Made by a program: the position numbers and the translations under genes. DNA of 64,000 nucleotides from Patiria pectinifera. Its lineage: Eukaryota; Echinodermata; Asteroidea; Valvatida; Asterinidae. The notes under the pieces were generated by a model. The model did no database searches and was not told the DNA's origin. It worked only from the letters and a program-made list of their open reading frames with translations. Location of the stretch: contig CM057129.1 in NCBI GenBank assembly GCA_029964075.1, positions 12,949,430 to 13,013,429 of the forward strand. The letters run 5' to 3'. This document shows positions 24,566-37,255 of the stretch, piece after piece. Every line of letters begins with the position of its first letter. Position 1 is the stretch's first letter.

Positions 24566-25890
24566 TTTGTCTACATATAAACCAACAGTAAAATCTTGTC
24601 AATCCAAATTTTATAAACTTGATTTCTTAACTTGTCATCCCGATGTTTGAACGATTTTGTTGCAAAAAAAATCAACAAAAGTAAGTCGAATACTGCCTAC
24701 GTGTGTTTTATAGCTCCATGGTAAAATCCACCCATAATCATCGCAAGGATTTTGTAAACATGGCTGTTACTCGAGCCATCCCATACATCATGTACATACG
24801 GACACATTAGCCATTTTCTTTTCATCAACGACATGTAGCACGTTCCATTATGATCAAGGGTACTGGCAGGATCGTCATTCAGACGTGCACCGCCATTAAG
24901 TGAATAAAATGAAATAATAATTTCGGTTGAGATCAGTTTATAAATTAGTTTATAAATATTTATAATGTAAAACTAAATATATAACAATTATGAAATGGAT
25001 GGGCTGAGCAATTAAAACCACCTACTTTGTAATACCAACACCTGGAAGTTGTGATATTCCAAAGGGAGCCAGAGTTTTTGAACGGCATTTTGAATGATCT
25101 ACATCTACAAGAAACTAGCGTTCATTTGACAAGTTTGGGTTGGGTTGAGCTCATTTGTCCCACAACGATAGAGTGCAGAGCGATTTTCCGTGACATTGTT
25201 TGTGCGTAGTACCATTCGACATTTTGTAATGTACATTTCTGTGACCTTACTTTCGATCCTTTTATTTTTTGTGCCCAAAACCAAATATTCATATAATTAT
25301 TTTCCTTTTCTATTTTACTAATTTTGAGGATTTATGTGACAAAAAAAGTATTTCTTTGACAGATGTATGATGACCAGACTTAAATAAATTGGATTTTTTT
25401 GGGGGGGGGGGGATGGGGCTCTATTCATCAATTTGGATATAAATTTAGAACCCCTCAAAAACATGGTTACACCACATGATACATATGCAAATTTAAACAA
25501 AAACAGGTTTTTAGTAAAGTTAGTAAACCAAAACAAACTATTTGATAAAAAAAATCAATAAATAAAAACTGAAATAAACAGTAAATAAGACAAAAAATAA
25601 AAATATAATAAAGTGAATATAATAAAAACGAAGTAAAATAGAACAAAAAAGAAACACTAAAGAACCACAAGTCAACTCCAATTTGTTTTTCATTTTTATT
25701 TCCAATTCCACATCAGGATGATTCACAAACAAGTAAAACTTAAACCTATTAAATTGACATGAATTAAGCACTCAATTTGTAGTGAACAGTCGCATCTGTT
25801 TCTCAGTTCTGATGCAAGTGTGTGTGCATGATATGAAAGACTTCAGGAAATGATTTGGATTCATTTTTTACTTTGAGCACAAAACATGCA
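24566..25890. other. No gene seen
   Basis: Very AT-rich. A G tract lies near 25400. The overlapping minus-strand frames at 25.3-25.8 kb are low-complexity F/Y-rich. Confidence 0.5.
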
Positions 25891-25893
25891 AAT

Positions 25894-25985
25894 CGAGCTC
25901 CTCGGACTTCCCAGGAGAGCAATTTTGGGTGCTCAAATTGAGCTCCTCGGATTTCCAAGGAGAGCGATTAACTGAGCTCCACGAA
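25894..25985. repeat. Short repeat, GAGCTCCTCGGA units
   Basis: Two full units and one partial unit of about 52 and 38 bases. Each contains the inverted pair GCTCCTCGGA and TCCNAGGAGAGC. Confidence 0.7.
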
Positions 25986-26034
25986 TTTCTAAAAATGAAG
26001 GCCTGCTGTGGGCTTTCCTCACATTTTTCCTTTG

Positions 26035-26395
26035 GAAGTTTCCTCCTATTGTCTTCTGTATCTGTATCTGTATATTATAGTTGGTAAAATATCACACGGG
26101 AAACATCACACCAACTTAGAGAGAAGACAATGAGAAGAAATTACAGTTTTAGAGGTGGGAGGAAAAGCACAGAAGATATTCTGGGGAAAATTCATGGATG
26201 CAGATAGGGACTGAAAACCCAATCCACATATTAACCCAGGTGGGGTTTGAACCCGGGTCACAGCAGTGAAAGGCGAGGAAAGTGCCGCTACGCCAACCTG
26301 ACTCCAGTTTCTTCAGGCTTGTGAGCTTCAGTGCCTAGGGTGCTTTTGAGGAATCCTTGGTTTCATTACCGGGATCACAGTGAAAATGAGGCTTG
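26035..26395 (-). mobile_element. SINE family S1, rearranged copy
   Basis: The minus-strand head has GAGTCAGGTTGGCGTAGCGG and GGGTTCAAACCCCACCTGGG, then GGATTGGGTTTTCAGTC. The adjoining piece at 26330-26370 (GAGGAATCCTTGGTTTCATT) is the family's tail segment in the opposite orientation, so the copy is rearranged or two copies meet here. Confidence 0.75.
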
Positions 26396-29300
26396 TCAGT
26401 ATCCCCGAAATGGATCCACAGACGTCTTGATTAATTAATGAATAACCTTAATTCTAATCCCCTAATGAAACAATTTATCCTTGACTTCTAGGCAAGACAA
26501 AAACAAGAGGCACTACAGTGGTTTCCCATTGGGGGCAAAAATGAGGCTGGCGTCACAAAGCACTTCAACTAATGAGTTCAAAGATTCATGAAATTTGAAC
26601 GGCGTCATCGACTCGTGCTCTTCAAGATGCAATCAAATAAGATTTGGTGATTATAAATGTCGATGAATCATCCACTGAAGTTAGAGAAACATTTAAGAAA
26701 GAAGTTCCAAATAGTCACATCAAAAATCAATCAATTTCTGGTAAGGCGTATAGCAATCTCTAATGAAGGATTGCCTACCTTGGAATAGTGTTGAGCCATT
26801 TTCGTAAAATATTCTGAGAAGAAAGGAAATTACATATATTTAGCTCATCATGGTTTTTACTCAGGGGGTATTTTCCATGTACAGAGTGAGGTTGGGGCTT
26901 GCAGCCCACGTCAGGAAGGGGGTGAGTTTTTTTGTATTTGACAGAGGTGGGGATTTGCCCATGAGACACACTACAAAGGATTGTGGACAAAAGAAATCAT
27001 TCCACATATTTCCCAATATTTACACAAGAACATACAAATTGTTTTTAATACTTCTAATAAGGTGATAATAGTGTGATGGAGCAGTTATAAACATGTGGTT
27101 AAAATCGGTTAGGTGCAAATCATACTTTACACAAAGTACCATGACTTTTTTTTATTTATTACTTTTTATTGCAACTTGTGTTTGTGAGGTAGTATATTGA
27201 AAAAAGCTTAAGTGGCCGCTAAAATTTACGAGACAGGCCACCTCACAATTGAAATATTGAATGGCAGGGGATGAAACACGACCACGAATGGTTCAGTATT
27301 ATGATAAGCTCACTCTTGACCAGTTCCACCTGTAAAAAAATGCAATCTTTTACCCAGCGGACAGAGTTGTGCTGAATTATTTTGAAAAGGTCTACTTGGC
27401 TTTCCGGAAAAAAACGTTAACCACAGAAATGAGCAATACTAACAACTGGGCAGGAAATGCTCCAGAAACACACATTCCACAAGTTCAAGTGCTTGCACTT
27501 TTCTTGAAGACACGAGGGCTGTCATGTGCCTAACCCATCGCCCTTCCAGTAGCAAAGTATGGGACGACAACACATCCTGAAGACCAAGTGATGTAACACC
27601 CTTGTCAGGGATCAGACACCCTGCAGTGTTCTGTCCTCATGAGTCTTGGGTCATCTATGCCAACCATCTGTTTCTGTGGTGAAGGTGGACATACTTTGGT
27701 TCCTTACCCTTTTCCTGGATACAACACCTGTAGATGTTTTCATTGCACAAAGCTACCCAGGTGTTCTACGGATATTGGCTGGACAAAGCAAATGTTGAGA
27801 GCATTTTGCATATGGCACTTTGTCACTTATGTTAGCAGCAGCACACTGATTTTTATTTTGAGAAAGTACAAAGTGTGATGATAATGTAATCGGTGAAGAC
27901 ATGATGAAAAACATCTATCAAAGTAAAACATGTTTTTTGACACAAGAGGGTAATTTTGTAAAAAGGGAGCAAAGAATAATTCTTGCCAATTGCCTCAAAA
28001 GATGCTCTTCAAAACATTGCTCTAGCTAGAAATACAAGTATATTCCACACACATTTAGTTGGATACTCTTACTTGCACATATCATGCACAAGTGTCAATA
28101 ACTTGCATTATTTATGTTCCAACATCTACTCTTCAAGCATTGAATATGTGTATACAGTACTACTAGTAAAGAAATGGCAGGGTTGGAGAGTTAAAACCTG
28201 ACAGAAACAACCATTGAGAGTTTGCAGTAACACCATGTGCAGCATTTCTTTTGAGAAGATGTGTGGTTCTGAAAGAACTGGTTGTTTGTGAAACTTGATG
28301 TTGTGATCAGTATGCTCTGATCGTCTTCGGGAGATCGTCTCACTAGTTTACACTACCGACATGCACAATTTCAAATACTGACAGAAACAACTAATGTGAA
28401 TTATGAATCTAAATTGAATGTATTGTGAAATATGTAGCAATGGAGCAATAGATTAGAGAAGGTTACATCCCCCTAACCACATATGAGCTTCCTTTCATCA
28501 ATTTAAATTCTAAAATTCAGAAGATAATTATGTGCATCAGATGCAGATATACTTTTGTCTTGTGATTCTGTTTTTACTTTTGATTCACAGGTTGAATAAG
28601 TCTGAGTTCCTAACTCTAACCAGCGTAGTTGTAGCATGTTCGTAAACCCTTGTCCCCTTCCCTAAGCTACCTCTACAGACATGTGATGTCATATCCCGCA
28701 AACTAGCTAGGGGCAAAACCCCAACCAACCAGACACCTTGCTGGGATCTGTCCTCAAACTCCGAGGTCACCCGGCCACCTGTCTTCTACAGTTTATGCAA
28801 AACTCACACACGGCTCCTATAATTCTGTCAACCGAGTGGGGAGAAGTCTGACAAAATTACCGGGATAATTGATGGTTTATTGGGGTTTACCGAGGGGTTA
28901 TGCTTCAGGGTGTTGTACTGCCTGCTGGCTGGACATGGCTTTGAACTTGGGATTTGGGAGTTTTGTGGTTCACAGGGGAACGCTGTGTCTTTAGTCATTA
29001 GGGGAAAGAGGGACCGAGTTTTTCAGTGACTACAAATTATGTCCAGGGATGGTTGCAAATTGGGGGATATGTGGCTGAAATTAAGTGAGTGTGCATGTAT
29101 TGACGCATCAATTGAAGACCTTGCCAATGGGGTTGTGCCAAATACACTGAAAATGCGAAAATTTCCATCAAATATTCAAAAACTTGAGCAGTCCAGAGAA
29201 AATAAAGCAAAACATCCATGGATACAATTAAGTTGTGTGGTTTTATAGTTTGTCAAATGGCTTGTTTTTCGCCGGCAGTCACTTTACACACATGATTTGA

Positions 29301-29479
29301 GAGCTTCCATGAGAAACATTAGCTCTAAATTTCAGCTTTAAAATCTTTCATCTAAATTTCATCTTTAAAATTTTCAAATAGTAGCTAAAGCTACTGGGGG
29401 AAAACAATACATGTTGTTCTTAATATTTATTAAGCTCATTGTCAAATTCCAATCAGCTGCCAATTTAGGTGTCCATATG
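26396..29479. other. No gene seen
   Basis: No supported exon. I looked here for the missing first exon of the cysteine-rich gene (plus strand, signal peptide, phase 2 donor) and found none that was convincing. Confidence 0.45.
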
Positions 29480-29765
29480 GCGCAAATTTCAACCATCATG
29501 CATACTGGTGTCACATGAAAATCCGACTCCTATGAAAATCGGACCCCTTTTTCCCTTCTACATTTGTATTGGTTAATCCCTCGCACGTGACAGGTAACTC
29601 TCCCCAAACGATCCTAAAAATAGCATAGTATCGTACTCACACGTGCGCACTACTACCAATGCGTCCACATTTCATGGAGTTGGATATTCACGCTACACCG
29701 GTACTTACATGCACTTTCTAACGGGTACGTGCAATTGCCAACTGGCGCATGCACATTCGGCTAGC
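29480..29765 (-). mobile_element. Fragment of the 9.5-kb AGGCCTT-type element
   Basis: The reverse complement shares ordered blocks with 9780-10000: AGCGTGAAT, CATTGGTAGTA, TGCGCA, CCTGTCACGTG, CCAATA and GTCCGATTTT with GTATGACACCAG or its variant. The AGGCCTT ends are not seen here, so only the central part is preserved. Confidence 0.7.
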
Positions 29766-30340
29766 ACAATTAAGTAAGACTTGATCAGCCTGTTTCGAAT
29801 GTTGGAAAACTTGATCAAATGAATACTAAATTACATACAGAGTTTTACTGACTATTCAGTGTTTATAAACACATCGGCGAAGGGCAAACCCCAATACAAA
29901 ATTTACATGGAAGATCACAAAAGAATAACCACTGAGCAGTTTAATAGTTTAACAGTTGAGGGGGCTGTTTTAGTGCCAACTCGAGATGTTCCTGCTCATT
30001 AGGAATAAGGCATCAATTGAAAGTAGAAGTATGTAGTGCACGTCCTGATGGCTAGTTCTTCGGTGTTTTGGGTTGCTGTCCAGCTGTAGACAATAAAGAC
30101 AAAGTACCACAATGACCCTCTTCCCATTCTTCCAATAAGAGATCAATGAATACCTAAGATATGGATAGATGGATGGAAGCTAATAGATGGATTGTGTTGC
30201 ATTCACGATTCATTATTAGGAGAAAGAAAAATGATATAAAGTAAATTACAACAGTGCTTCAGATGTGTTGTGCTATGTATCAGCCTAAACAGCACTGATT
30301 GGCTTAATGTTCCATGTTTCTTCTGCCCTTTTTTATCCAG
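29766..30340. other. Upstream of, or intron before, the cysteine-rich exon
   Basis: AT-rich and ends in the strong pyrimidine tract of the 30341 acceptor. Nothing else seen. Confidence 0.5.
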
Positions 30341-30539
30341 AGACAATGTGGATCGCAAAAAAGGTTGCCAAGGGGAGTGCCAGCACACGTCCTGCATGGC
30401 CTGTGAGTTTGTGGCCCTGGAACCAGACTGTGGACGATGCGGACGAGACGATTTCCGTTGCATGCGGCAATTTGCAAAGTGTATAAGACGGCAGGTGTGT
30501 TCCAAGGCAATCTGGCCCTGTGCCAGCATGGACCAACAG
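30341..30539 (+). CDS. Cysteine-rich protein, penultimate exon (unrecognised family)
   Basis: Well-formed internal exon. A long pyrimidine tract ends TTTTATCCAG and the donor is CAG followed by GTAAAG. The exon is one base plus 66 codons and is richer in G and C, especially at third positions, than its surroundings. Reading from the second base it begins DNVDRKKGCQGECQ, includes CMACEF, CGRCGRDDFRC, RQFAKCIRRQVC and IWPC, and ends ASMDQQ. It holds ten cysteines. Together with the next exon the spacing is C-x3-C-x4-C-x2-C-x8-C-x2-C-x6-C-x6-C-x5-C-x6-C-x13-C-x4-C. There is no membrane segment. Such dense, regularly spaced cysteines suggest a disulfide-bonded secreted domain. I do not recognise the family: it does not fit neurophysin, prokineticin, resistin or EGF spacing as I remember them. 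Exons upstream, presumably with a signal peptide, end in phase 2 and were not found. The antisense strand is also open here, but no splice sites support it. Confidence 0.75.
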
Positions 30540-33018
30540 GTAAAGTGCCATCTCTGGACACACTGATTTTTGTCTCCTAAAGTTTTGTTGAATGATGGAT
30601 AAAATGATATCAAATCCCACACAATGAATCTCTTAAAGGTGCACGTTCGTCCGGATATTTCTAAAAATTATTTACTGCTCTCTGTGGGTCACAGAAATGT
30701 CACATACATGTAGTGTCTTGCATTTAGGGAGAACATGTTGAAAACCTTGTTTGTTGGCCTATCTTATGTGGCAGCAAATTTTTGCCTTTCCTATCAATAT
30801 TTCCAGCAGACAATAAAGCCATTGAGTAAGGAACCAAAGTTGTCAACTTCAGAATGGCAATGTGCAAAATGCATTCACTCAGTACACGATTGGTAGCATT
30901 ACCAACAACCACTGTTTGCAAAGTGTGACTTGTAAACATGTATAAACAAAAAAATATGAGCATTACGTAATTTCTTGAAACGAAGATTATGCTGTACTTT
31001 ATTTAAGGACTAGCTTTATGGTATTTTAATGCAGAGGCAATTTGATTTGACTGTCACCAAGCAAAAACAGCATGATTATTTTGCTGCTTAAATTTAATAC
31101 TATGTGCACATACCAATGACATTAATAGAACAAAAAAATCCTACCAATTTTTTCATTAAGAATCCAGAAATACTCAGAACCTAAAACTAAAATACATCAA
31201 CATGTGTCACATGTTTTCATGTCCAATATTTTTTTTTGTACGTATGTTATACATGCTAATCATAAACCACAATGTTATTTGGGTATGGATCCAAAAAATG
31301 TTCCATGTGTTTTCTATTATTGGAATTTCTAAATATAATAATCACACACTGATTTGCCATTCAATTATGTTACAATATTTTGCTCAAAGTAAACATGTTT
31401 AACAGTATGAAGTATATCTGACGTGCGTTTAGGGCTTGAGGCGTTCGTCAGGAACACAACAATGAATGAAAGTCTGATATTAGATTAAGGGCCCACTTGG
31501 TTTGGAATGCTGCGACAATTCGAAGAATCCGAGATGTTGAATAGAGTAATATGTTCTCATTTCCCCATTCACTGTGACCTGAATACCAGGACAAATGGCT
31601 CTTAATTGACCCATGACCACCCCTTCAATTCACTTGTCAACCCCTGATGCTTCCACGGCCAAAATCAACACAGCTTTTTTGCATGTTAGCCGAGTGGAAA
31701 TAAAAATGAAGTGAAAATAAACAGGTTTCACAGTTTTCGACTTGGTGCAAATGGTGTATTGACAGAATAAAATTTAACTTGTTTATCCTTTTTTAACTGA
31801 GTGAAACTTCATCGAGTTGCTTATGGTTCATGGGAAAAACTCTAAAAAAAAATTTACATTTTTGCCAAGGCCCCTCCCAACTGGAGCTCACAGTACCCCT
31901 CTTCACTTTCAGAAAGTTCTTCCACCACATTTCTTGTTTTGGCTCAGTTTTCTAAGCGAACATTGCTACGAGGTTATAGGCCTACTATAACCTTTTTGTG
32001 CATATGGTCATTGTGTAAATCATGCAAAATGGTCAAAAGGCCCATTAGCTCAAACAATTTGGCTTACTGAAATAACCAAAAGCAATCTGGACTTCTGATA
32101 ACTCTGGCACAATATGAAAAACGTTGACATCTTCCCCTAGACAAGCAATTAGTACGAAAACAGCAGCAAATTTACAAAACAACAAATTTTCGGTGTTCTC
32201 TGCAAACTGCAATTGTCAAACTTCAAATATGTGGTCCACTCATTAAAAACCGAAAAAAATGCATCACTGCTTCAAAATACTTTATTAAGGACTTTTGCTT
32301 CCAATCCCCATTTGCCATTGTAAGTCACCCCAACAGGTGTCTGATGTTAATCATGACAATGTGACAACGTGCGACCAAACTTCCAGCTCCTATGACACGG
32401 CTAGGGAAAAAAGGCAAAATTCCTCTTGAGATTTCCAAGCGGTTCCCTTTGAGATGCTCAAAAACCATGGGCAAAAACAGGCAGATCATCTACAGTGTTT
32501 GAATTTTTTTCGGATGTGCTTTGTAATTAAGCTGACCATAAAAACACCTCCCAAAGTGCGGTAATGGAACCAGATGACAAGTTGGTGGTTGGAAGCTTCT
32601 TGAAAGGTTTTCAACAGCTGTGGTAAAATATGTATGCTATTCCATTTTGAGATTGTAACTAACAGTCCATTTAGGCAGAGTAAAAAAATTGAGGGGTACT
32701 TTCTCTTTTGGCCTTTGTGAAAAAAAAGGAGGGGTGCATCCCCCCCCACCAGATGGCGTATTTTCCAGGATGGATTCTACAACGCTGCTTAAAACTGATA
32801 AACTCCCGGACAGCCCCTTTTAAAAATTTTGATTCCCCCTCACAGATTCCTATGAAAAGAACATGCACAAACAGCTGTGAAGTGTAGAGTCGAGGGAACC
32901 TCAAGTAACTACTGAATGGGGGGGGGGATGCAACAAAGGCCAACAATCTTGTGCAGAAACTGAAATTGTCTATGTATTCATCCAGATTTGTTTGTTTGTT
33001 ATTTCATTACTTATCCAG
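30540..33018 (+). other. Intron of the cysteine-rich gene
   Basis: GT-AG interval between the two cysteine-rich exons. It is mostly AT-rich with no recognised element. A non-repetitive, higher-complexity stretch lies at about 31500-31640 and could be regulatory. Confidence 0.6.
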
Positions 33019-33069
33019 GAGACTTCAGGGAAGTTCCAATGTCGGGTGCCAGACTGCATCCCAGGCTAA
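33019..33069 (+). CDS. Cysteine-rich protein, terminal exon with stop
   Basis: Short last exon joined in phase 0 to 30341-30539 across a 2479-base intron. The acceptor is CTTATCCAG. It encodes ETSGKFQCRVPDCIPG followed by TAA and supplies cysteines 11 and 12. What supports it is seen directly: a clean acceptor, a matching phase, the same cysteine-rich character and a poly(A) signal shortly after. The pairing with the upstream exon is inference, since no other exon lies between them. The mature C-terminus would be CIPG, with no basic amidation site after the glycine. Confidence 0.65.
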   Translation, partial: ETSGKFQCRVPDCIPG

Positions 33070-33144
33070 GCATTAGCAAGCGCATTACAACTCCACTGCC
33101 CACATATGGACAAGACTGAGGAGTCTAGGTTTCACACTTTCTCA

Positions 33145-33150
33145 AATAAA
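33145..33150 (+). terminator. Poly(A) signal AATAAA of the cysteine-rich gene
   Basis: AATAAA 76 bases after the TAA stop, followed by a T/GT-rich stretch (TGTTGTCTTT). This is a good fit to a cleavage site. Confidence 0.6.
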
Positions 33151-34985
33151 TGTTGTCTTTATTGCTTAAAGTGTTTAACGTATTGGTAACAATTTTAAAA
33201 TTTGATTATAAACAAGTATTGTGTCTTTTTGTTGGTCAATTGGACAATCCAAGTTGAGTGCCTAGAAATGTCAAACCACATTTTGTAATAATGGGCCAGG
33301 TGTTGTTAGAAATTACGGTAAACTATATCATTACACTTTAAAAAGTTGATTTAAATTGATTGATTTTACTTTTACAGTCATTCACTGCAACTGCATTCAA
33401 AGACACATGGCATTTTTACACATGCTATTATTTTGTTTAAATGTTCACTGCGGATTTATGAACTTTTCTTTTTCATTGTTCAGTATTTCTTTTTATTTTC
33501 TTTTTCTAAGAAGAAAACAAATAGCTTTGTAAATACAAGATTGATGAATATATTTACTTTGTTTTGAAATTCTTCTTTATTTCATCTTTTCCTTTTGCAT
33601 TTTATATTGACATCTGTAACAAATGATGATATTAGGCCAGCTTTTATGATGTACATTTATTGTCTTTCTTAAAGGATTTACACAATGTATGTTTACATTT
33701 GCAGACGACATAAAACTCAAAAAGGTGGGGCTGGAATCACAGCCTCTTAAGTGGCAATGAACTCAATAAGTAATAACCTTTAGACTTCAAATAAAGTTGA
33801 TTTTTGGGTCCACTTGAGATTTCCGCTGTCCAGCCCCCATATTTGTCCGTTTCTTGGAATGAACAATGCGTGTGATGTATTTCCACCACTGACTCTGCTC
33901 ATTGATCAGGGTCTGTGGTGGCTGACCTGGGTGAGCCTCGAGAATGACATCAGAGCTAATCAAATGGCACAGGGCTAACCCGAGTCGATCCCGGTGATCT
34001 TCTCAAATGCACCCAATGACAAACAAAACAGCATCTTCATCAGCATGAATCAGCATATTCATTCTTTGGTCAGCATAAAAAAGACACTTAAAATTCATTG
34101 ATTTTTGGAAAGACAGTGAGTAAACACTTTTTTTTTCTAAATCGATCATTTCTTCTCTTGTAAATAATAGTTTTCTGCCTTAAGAATTTGGCTTAAAATG
34201 TGTATTATTTTGATGGTACCTTGAACCAAGATCAGTATACCAAAGTTTTAAATTAAAGAAAAAATATATATTGTTGTTAAAATGTCAATGAAAATATTGC
34301 TTGTAAAATGTATAACATTAAGAAAACAATTACTTAAAGCATATGCTTGTATATGAGTCCTCAAGTTTTATCAAGAAGGGAGTTTTTGAACGGTCAGCAG
34401 TGACCGCTGAAAAGAACACAGGGAACCGCAAGTCGAAGTCAGTTGAAGCCATATTGGGAAGACCGCGTTGATATTCTAAAAAGTAAAAGTTGCCATCTTA
34501 TATCTTTTATCAAATGCTGTCAATCACTTTTGTAACGTCGTGGTCAACCATTTGTACGCTATACGTACAGTGTTTCCAATGTCATGGTTCAATTTTTGAC
34601 AGCGCAATTTACTTTTTATTTTTGTAATCACGTAATCATGGTGGAAAGTTTTTTTTTAGAACATCACAATATGTGTATGTGAAAAAAGTGTGACAAATCT
34701 TGATACAGCGTGCGCTGCACTGAACACGTTCATATATTGGCGGCCATATTTGGAAGACGAGGGGTGAACTGGCCAAAAAGGGACATACCGGTAAGTTAAT
34801 GCAAAAGACGATGATGTCAGAAAAATCCTGAAATGTTTTGATGGCATTGTTGTGATTCGTCACTTCTTTGCATAACAATTTTGCATCCAAATTGCCCAGA
34901 GTTTAAGTGAGACAACATAGATGAACAATTACAATCTGTAGATGTACGAAATCTGCTGTCAATTTGATTAATTCCACAAGTTTCC
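33151..34985. other. No gene seen
   Basis: AT-rich downstream flank of the cysteine-rich gene. 33810-34010 is more complex but has no supported reading frame. Confidence 0.5.
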
Positions 34986-34989
34986 AGGT

Positions 34990-35145
34990 AACTGTAGGGG
35001 GCCTACTGGGTGTCTCAACCCTGGTCCAAATCAAAGAGCACTGTACCCGTGGGGAAGCTGTGATGGATTCTTGTTTGTGTGAAAGGGATTCCTGAAATCT
35101 CCATGTTGATCTGGGGTCCAACACAGAGATTTTGGATAGTGTTCA
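34990..35145. repeat. Possible relic of the AGGCCTT element end
   Basis: GAGATTTTGGATAGTGTTCA resembles the right end of the 9545-10529 element (GAGATTTTGGACAGTGTGAA), with GGGTCCAAC-like words before it. Confidence 0.4.
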
Positions 35146-35976
35146 AGGTGATTTTGTGTATGACATCAATGCACAACTCGTATTTAATACACATGAGATT
35201 GACTACAAAACCTGGGGATTAAATGTACTGGCATATGATTACATGTACATCATTTTTTCTGAACTACTAAACCATACTGATTGGTATGTTTGATTTCACA
35301 TTTGAAATATACATACTGAGTGCACCTTATTTTTAATGGGACTCACAGGGGTTTCATTTTGAAATGGGTTTCTTTTTGTATGACTGGACAGTCCTTTACT
35401 CTCAATAGTTGGACAACTAAGGGTGAAGACAGCTAGTTTTCTGTTGGCTAATCTGTTAATATATGTACTTACAAGTATCTTACATTTTTATATAATACTT
35501 CCGCAACCGAGTTAAAAACCGAACCACTTCTCACACATTTGTGGATGGAAACGTAAAAACAAGTAACGCTAGTGGACAAAATTTTGTGTAATTGATTCAG
35601 AGTGGCAAAAAAGCCTTGACCTATTGCCTTCATGCGAGTACACGAAACAAACCATTCTAGACGCCCTAACCTTACCAACTCCATCAAAATCCAACCTCGA
35701 TTTTGGGGGATTTTGGCAGATAAGCCATTGTACCAAGTCCATCAAATCCACCAGCACCAGTGCGGTGGATTTCAACAGATTTGGTCCTGAAGCATTATGC
35801 AAGGCAGACTAAGTGAAGGATTTTGATGGACATGTTTTTCTGCTTAGTAAAACTAATTATGGAGTTAGGGTTAGCTGTTAAATCTACAATTGGTGTATGG
35901 GATGCTATACAGGGCATACATGAATAGGCAAGCCTTGTAATGTTGGTCCCAGACCGGTGAAAGTCACTAGTGACAG
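35146..35976. other. No gene seen
   Basis: Open on both strands near 35570-35812, but no splice sites or recognised content. Confidence 0.45.
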
Positions 35977-36251
35977 CACGGATCCTCTACACAAGGATAA
36001 ACGACTCATCTGAGCTTGTGTACAAAGTGTACGGAACGGATTGTCTACATGCGTAATATGCCGCGTCTGCGCATAGAACATGTAGAACAATGCGCCTGCA
36101 GTGGGCGTCCTGACAGAAATTTGACCACTGAAAGACTGCAGTCTCGCGCCGAGCTAGTCTCGTGCACGCGCACGCATGACGCGCAAGTGCCGTATCAAGC
36201 ATCTAACCAGAAATTTGGGGAAGTCGTTGATCCTTGTGTAGAGGATCCGTG
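35977..36251. mobile_element. 275-bp MITE with ~28-bp inverted repeats
   Basis: The left arm CACGGATCCTCTACACAAGG continues AT-AACGACT and the right arm is its near-perfect inverse. The interior is CpG-rich. No clear flanking duplication was found, so the superfamily is open. Confidence 0.8.
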
Positions 36252-36999
36252 GCAACAGTCAGTCAGTCAGTGAGTGAGTCAGTTAGAACAAAAATTGAAC
36301 AAAAATTGGAAAATTGATTACAAAATGTGTTTTAGAACCATTTGGAAACTGTTTATTTTTCTATCTAGCTGTCTACATAACTTACCACTTTATTTCTGTC
36401 TGTAAGTACAACTTTCAGTATGTATCAAATTGTTATGTTATTTATTAACAAAGTTTTGGAAATACATGCATTTCCTTTTGAACTTGGCAAGTTGATCTTT
36501 TACTGTGATGTTCTTCTTTAAAGAGCTGTAAGCCATGTTTGAATGATTAAATAGTTTGAATAAAAAGAATTCAGAATGTACACCATGTGTTTAGCAGTAT
36601 TGTTCAGACTCTTGGGTTTTTACATGATCTTAGGGAAGACAACAAATAAATATGTAAACTACATGGACAAAGATCCTGGGAGGCGGCAAAGGGGAAGGGG
36701 GGGGCAAAGGGGGGAAGAGGGGACGGAGGGGGCGTGTGAAAATAGGAGGCAGAGGGGCGAGGATACATTATAATCCCCCCCCCCCCAGTTTGACAAGGGG
36801 GATGGGCCATTGGAACTCTCCCTCCACAGCTCTGTGTGGCGATTAACAAAAAAATCTTATAACATTCCAAAGGTCCAAATTTATTTAAAAATTTGAAAAG
36901 CAGAGAACAAACATTCCAAAAGCTTTCAGTGCACTGTTTCGGGGTAATAATGTTAATCAATGTAAGCCCTAAACTTTGCATTACATGTACATTATTATC
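36252..36999. other. No gene seen
   Basis: Begins with CAGTCAGTCAGTGAGTGAGT like the end of repeat X. Contains a GGGGA-rich purine stretch (36680-36760) and a C tract. Confidence 0.5.
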
Positions 37000-37255
37000 A
37001 CGAACAGCGCCCCCCGGCCCCCCCAAATATCACATGGTATCCAGGCCCCAGCCCCCTAGTGTCACATGGTATCTAGCCCCCTCCCCCAACAGATCCCACC
37101 TAATGTCACATGGTACCCAGGCCCCAGCCCCCTAGTGTCACATGGTATCTAGCCCCCCTCCCCCTCCCCCAACAGATCCCCCTAATGTCACATGGTATCC
37201 ATGCCAAAGCCCCCTCCCCCACTAGTGTCACATGGTTTCTAGCCCCCCCCCCCCC
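37000..37255. repeat. Minisatellite, GTCACATGGTAT-containing units
   Basis: Six to seven copies of (C)CCCCTA(A/G)TGTCACATGGTA followed by variable C-rich spacers with AACAGATCCC. Units alternate in length and end in a C homopolymer. Confidence 0.9.

Noticed and set aside
30203-30622. 139-codon minus-strand open frame
   Set aside because: It is antisense to the cysteine-rich exon. The plus strand has the strong acceptor, donor and cysteine pattern.
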